Below are positions 62,154 through 64,000 of a DNA stretch of 64,000 nt, in pieces. This stretch comes from Croceibacterium atlanticum. Lineage in GTDB: Bacteria > Pseudomonadota > Alphaproteobacteria > Sphingomonadales > Sphingomonadaceae. How positions within the stretch are numbered: position 1 is the stretch's first letter; every line of letters begins with the position of its first letter. The stretch covers positions 806,001 to 870,000 of the forward strand of contig NZ_CP011452.2 of NCBI RefSeq assembly GCF_001008165.2. Direction: 5' to 3'. Position numbers and translations under genes: made by a program. The notes under the pieces were generated by a model. The model was given only the letters and a program-made list of their open reading frames with translations, made no database searches and was not told where the DNA came from.

Positions 62154-64000
62154 CAGAATTGGGTCCCTACGTTGAAGGAGAATTTCTTGGTGTCATCGCC
62201 TTCCTGCTTCAGCAGCGGATAGGCGAAGTTGATCCGGAACGGCCCGAACGGCGAGTTCCAGTTGACCCCGATGCCAATCGCGACACGCGGCTTCCACGTA
62301 TCGCCGACGAATTCTTCCACGAAGGGCGAAATCGTATTGCCGATCGCGGTATTTTCTTCACCGTCGGGGTCGAGGGGGCTGGTCACAATGGTTGTACCAG
62401 TAATCTGGCCATCATTATCATAGATGTTCTGGTAATAGAGCGCGTTACCATCTGCATCACGACGCGGGATGAACAGGCCATCCGGATAGGGGCTGTTCAC
62501 CAGGACCGGATCGGTAATGTTGTAGACCGCACCGGCATCAAGGAAGATCGAAGGCCTAAGGCCCATTTCCCGCGCGCCGGAACCGAGCGGAATTTCCAGT
62601 TCGGCCTTGGCAAGATACATCGCCTTGCCGCCCAGCGCGTCATCATAATTATTGTTGGCGTCATAGGGCTGCAGCACCACTTCGCCATCTTCGTTCTGGC
62701 CGTAGAAACGGCGGATAACGCGCGGCCCCACACCGCGAATGTCGAAACCGCGTATCTGCGGCTCGCCCAGGAAGAAGCGATCGGTCAGCAGGACGTCATC
62801 CTGCCCTTCCCCGCGATCCTTCAGGCCCTGGATCAGGCCCGTTTCACCCGTAAGCGAGAAGATGAAGCCACTGCCCAGCGACCAGTATTTTGCCGCCTGC
62901 GCGCTGAAACGCAGATAGCGCGTATTGCCGCCAAGACCGGCGAAATCGACGCCGATCTGCGCCGATTCACCGCGCGTCGGGCGAACCACGCTGTCGAGAT
63001 TGCGATAGACCAGCGACATGCCGAGGATGGAACTGGTGCGCGTGCCGATCGCCTCGCAGAGATAGCGGCCCGCCAGCAGCGGTTCGCAGGTGCGCACACC
63101 GTCACCATCGAGATCCGCGAAATAGCTGTTCTCGTCTATCGTGATGTCGTCATAATTGAACGTATATCGGCCCAGTACCGACATATATTCGGTCAGCGGC
63201 ACGCCCACGCGCGCCTGGAAGCCGGTCGTCGCCGATTCATATGTGGCGGAACGGCGGTTGTAATAGCCGTTATTGTAATCGCGGCGGTAGATATCGATGC
63301 CGGCCGAAATGTTCTTGTCGAACAGATAGGGTTCGGTGAAGCTGATGGAGCCGGACCGCGAATAGCTGGAATAGCTGAGCGACAGGCCGACAGTCTGGCC
63401 GCGACCACGGAAATTCCGCTGGCGGATCGAGCCCTGGAAGATGAAGCTTTCCAGGCTGGAGAAACCGGCGGACAGCGACAATTCGCCCGTCGCCTGCTCT
63501 TCCACATTGGCTTCGAGAACGATCCGGTCAGGCGCGCTGCCCTCCACCTGGCTGATCTCGAAATTCTCCTGGAAATAGCCCAGGGAGTTGATCCGCGCGG
63601 TGGAACGCTTGACCTGCAGCGAGTTGAACGCATCGCCTTCCGCGAGGCGAAATTCGCGCCGGATCACCTTGTCCTGCGTCAGCGTGTTGCCGTTCACATC
63701 GACGGATTCGATATAGACGCGCGGCGCTTCGCGAATGACGAAGGTGACGCCCATGGTCAGATCTTCGCGACTGCGCGAGAAATCCGGCTGGACATCGGCA
63801 AAGGCATAGCCAAAAGCCCCGGCCGTCTCGCTCAGCGATTCAACCGTATCCTCGACCAGCTTCGCATCATACCAGTCACCAGCCTTCATCGGCAGGGAGC
63901 GGGTCATGCGATCGCTGTCGAAATCGCGCAGCTGGCTGTCGACCTCGACATCGCCGAATTTGTAACGCTCGCCTTCTTCCACCACGTAAGTGATGATGAA
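62153..64000 (-). CDS. bamA: Outer-membrane protein assembly factor BamA, C-terminal part (runs off the right end)
   Basis: The frame is open to the window edge and gives the last 615 residues. It starts inside the POTRA region (EEGERYKFGDVEVD and AGDWYDAKLVEDTVESL), continues through the last POTRA (VYIESVDVNGNTLTQDKVIRREF) and the 16-strand barrel, and ends NVGTQF with the C-terminal Phe needed for assembly. The barrel contains the lid-loop motif VIRRFYG (family VRGF equivalent: IRGFDIRGVGPR). BamA inserts beta-barrel proteins into the outer membrane. The N terminus and start codon are outside the window. Confidence 0.97.
   Translation of the reverse strand, partial: FIITYVVEEGERYKFGDVEVDSQLRDFDSDRMTRSLPMKAGDWYDAKLVEDTVESLSETAGAFGYAFADVQPDFSRSREDLTMGVTFVIREAPRVYIESVDVNGNTLTQDKVIRREFRLAEGDAFNSLQVKRSTARINSLGYFQENFEISQVEGSAPDRIVLEANVEEQATGELSLSAGFSSLESFIFQGSIRQRNFRGRGQTVGLSLSYSSYSRSGSISFTEPYLFDKNISAGIDIYRRDYNNGYYNRRSATYESATTGFQARVGVPLTEYMSVLGRYTFNYDDITIDENSYFADLDGDGVRTCEPLLAGRYLCEAIGTRTSSILGMSLVYRNLDSVVRPTRGESAQIGVDFAGLGGNTRYLRFSAQAAKYWSLGSGFIFSLTGETGLIQGLKDRGEGQDDVLLTDRFFLGEPQIRGFDIRGVGPRVIRRFYGQNEDGEVVLQPYDANNNYDDALGGKAMYLAKAELEIPLGSGAREMGLRPSIFLDAGAVYNITDPVLVNSPYPDGLFIPRRDADGNALYYQNIYDNDGQITGTTIVTSPLDPDGEENTAIGNTISPFVEEFVGDTWKPRVAIGIGVNWNSPFGPFRINFAYPLLKQEGDDTKKFSFNVGTQF

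Overview
The window looks like a chromosomal segment of a GC-rich alphaproteobacterium, most likely a member of the Sphingomonadales. This is inferred from the gene content and order (bamA-ompH-fabZ, a complete ccmC-to-ccmI row, mltG-fabF-acpP-aspS), the PHA cluster, and an alphaproteobacterial-type LexA box. No 16S rRNA gene is present to confirm it.

Region 1 (1-17.8 kb) is accessory or metabolic. It opens with the start of an IS630-type transposase and an AbiE-like type IV toxin-antitoxin pair whose toxin carries an in-frame stop. A four-gene minus-strand export operon follows: outer-membrane lipoprotein channel, HlyD adaptor, RbbA-type ATPase-ATPase-permease fusion, and ABC-2 permease. Next is a polyhydroxyalkanoate (PHA) locus: phasin, a wrecked phaB-like reductase, a TetR regulator and a PhaC-type synthase. 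The synthase leads a plus-strand chain with MaoC-phosphotransacetylase, acetate kinase, a FabI-like reductase and an outer-membrane phospholipase A, four junctions of which overlap or nearly so. A DUF2147 protein and an HdeD-like membrane protein close the region.

Region 2 (18.4-35.0 kb) is a mobile mosaic. An IS427-type IS5 element lies at its left edge. From about 19.88 kb to a tRNA-Met(CAT) at 34.97 kb there is what looks like one integrated element. A P4-type tyrosine integrase sits against the 3' end of the tRNA, and a degenerate direct repeat of that tRNA end lies at 19,876. Inside are an S24 repressor lacking both catalytic residues, an IS110 transposase, a PD-(D/E)XK-like protein, a helicase C-terminal remnant, and a complete IS21-family element with perfect 30-bp inverted repeats. 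These are followed by a frameshifted methyltransferase/strawberry-notch helicase, a toprim primase, a lytic transglycosylase and a small unknown protein. A GTTC-N7-GTTC box lies between the divergent primase and transglycosylase genes, which suggests SOS control.

Region 3 (35.1-64 kb) is conserved core chromosome: mltG, fabF, acpP, aspS, then rnd-oxyR, pgsA, an LplT-like transporter, csbD, an EVE protein and a GGDEF/EAL protein. The tightly coupled run dapF-mtaB-ftsY-yciB follows, then a GNAT protein and kup, the cytochrome c maturation operon ccmC-D-E-F-G-H-I, a leucine-type dehydrogenase, tRNA-His, a 2OG-Fe(II) oxygenase with a GFA protein, rpmE, and fabZ-ompH-bamA running off the right end.

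The strongest candidates for something undescribed are the SOS-linked primase / methyltransferase-helicase / transglycosylase module and the repeated ATACCCCC motifs near both ends of the element. Decay is widespread: at least six genes are interrupted by stops, frameshifts, deletions or insertion sequences.
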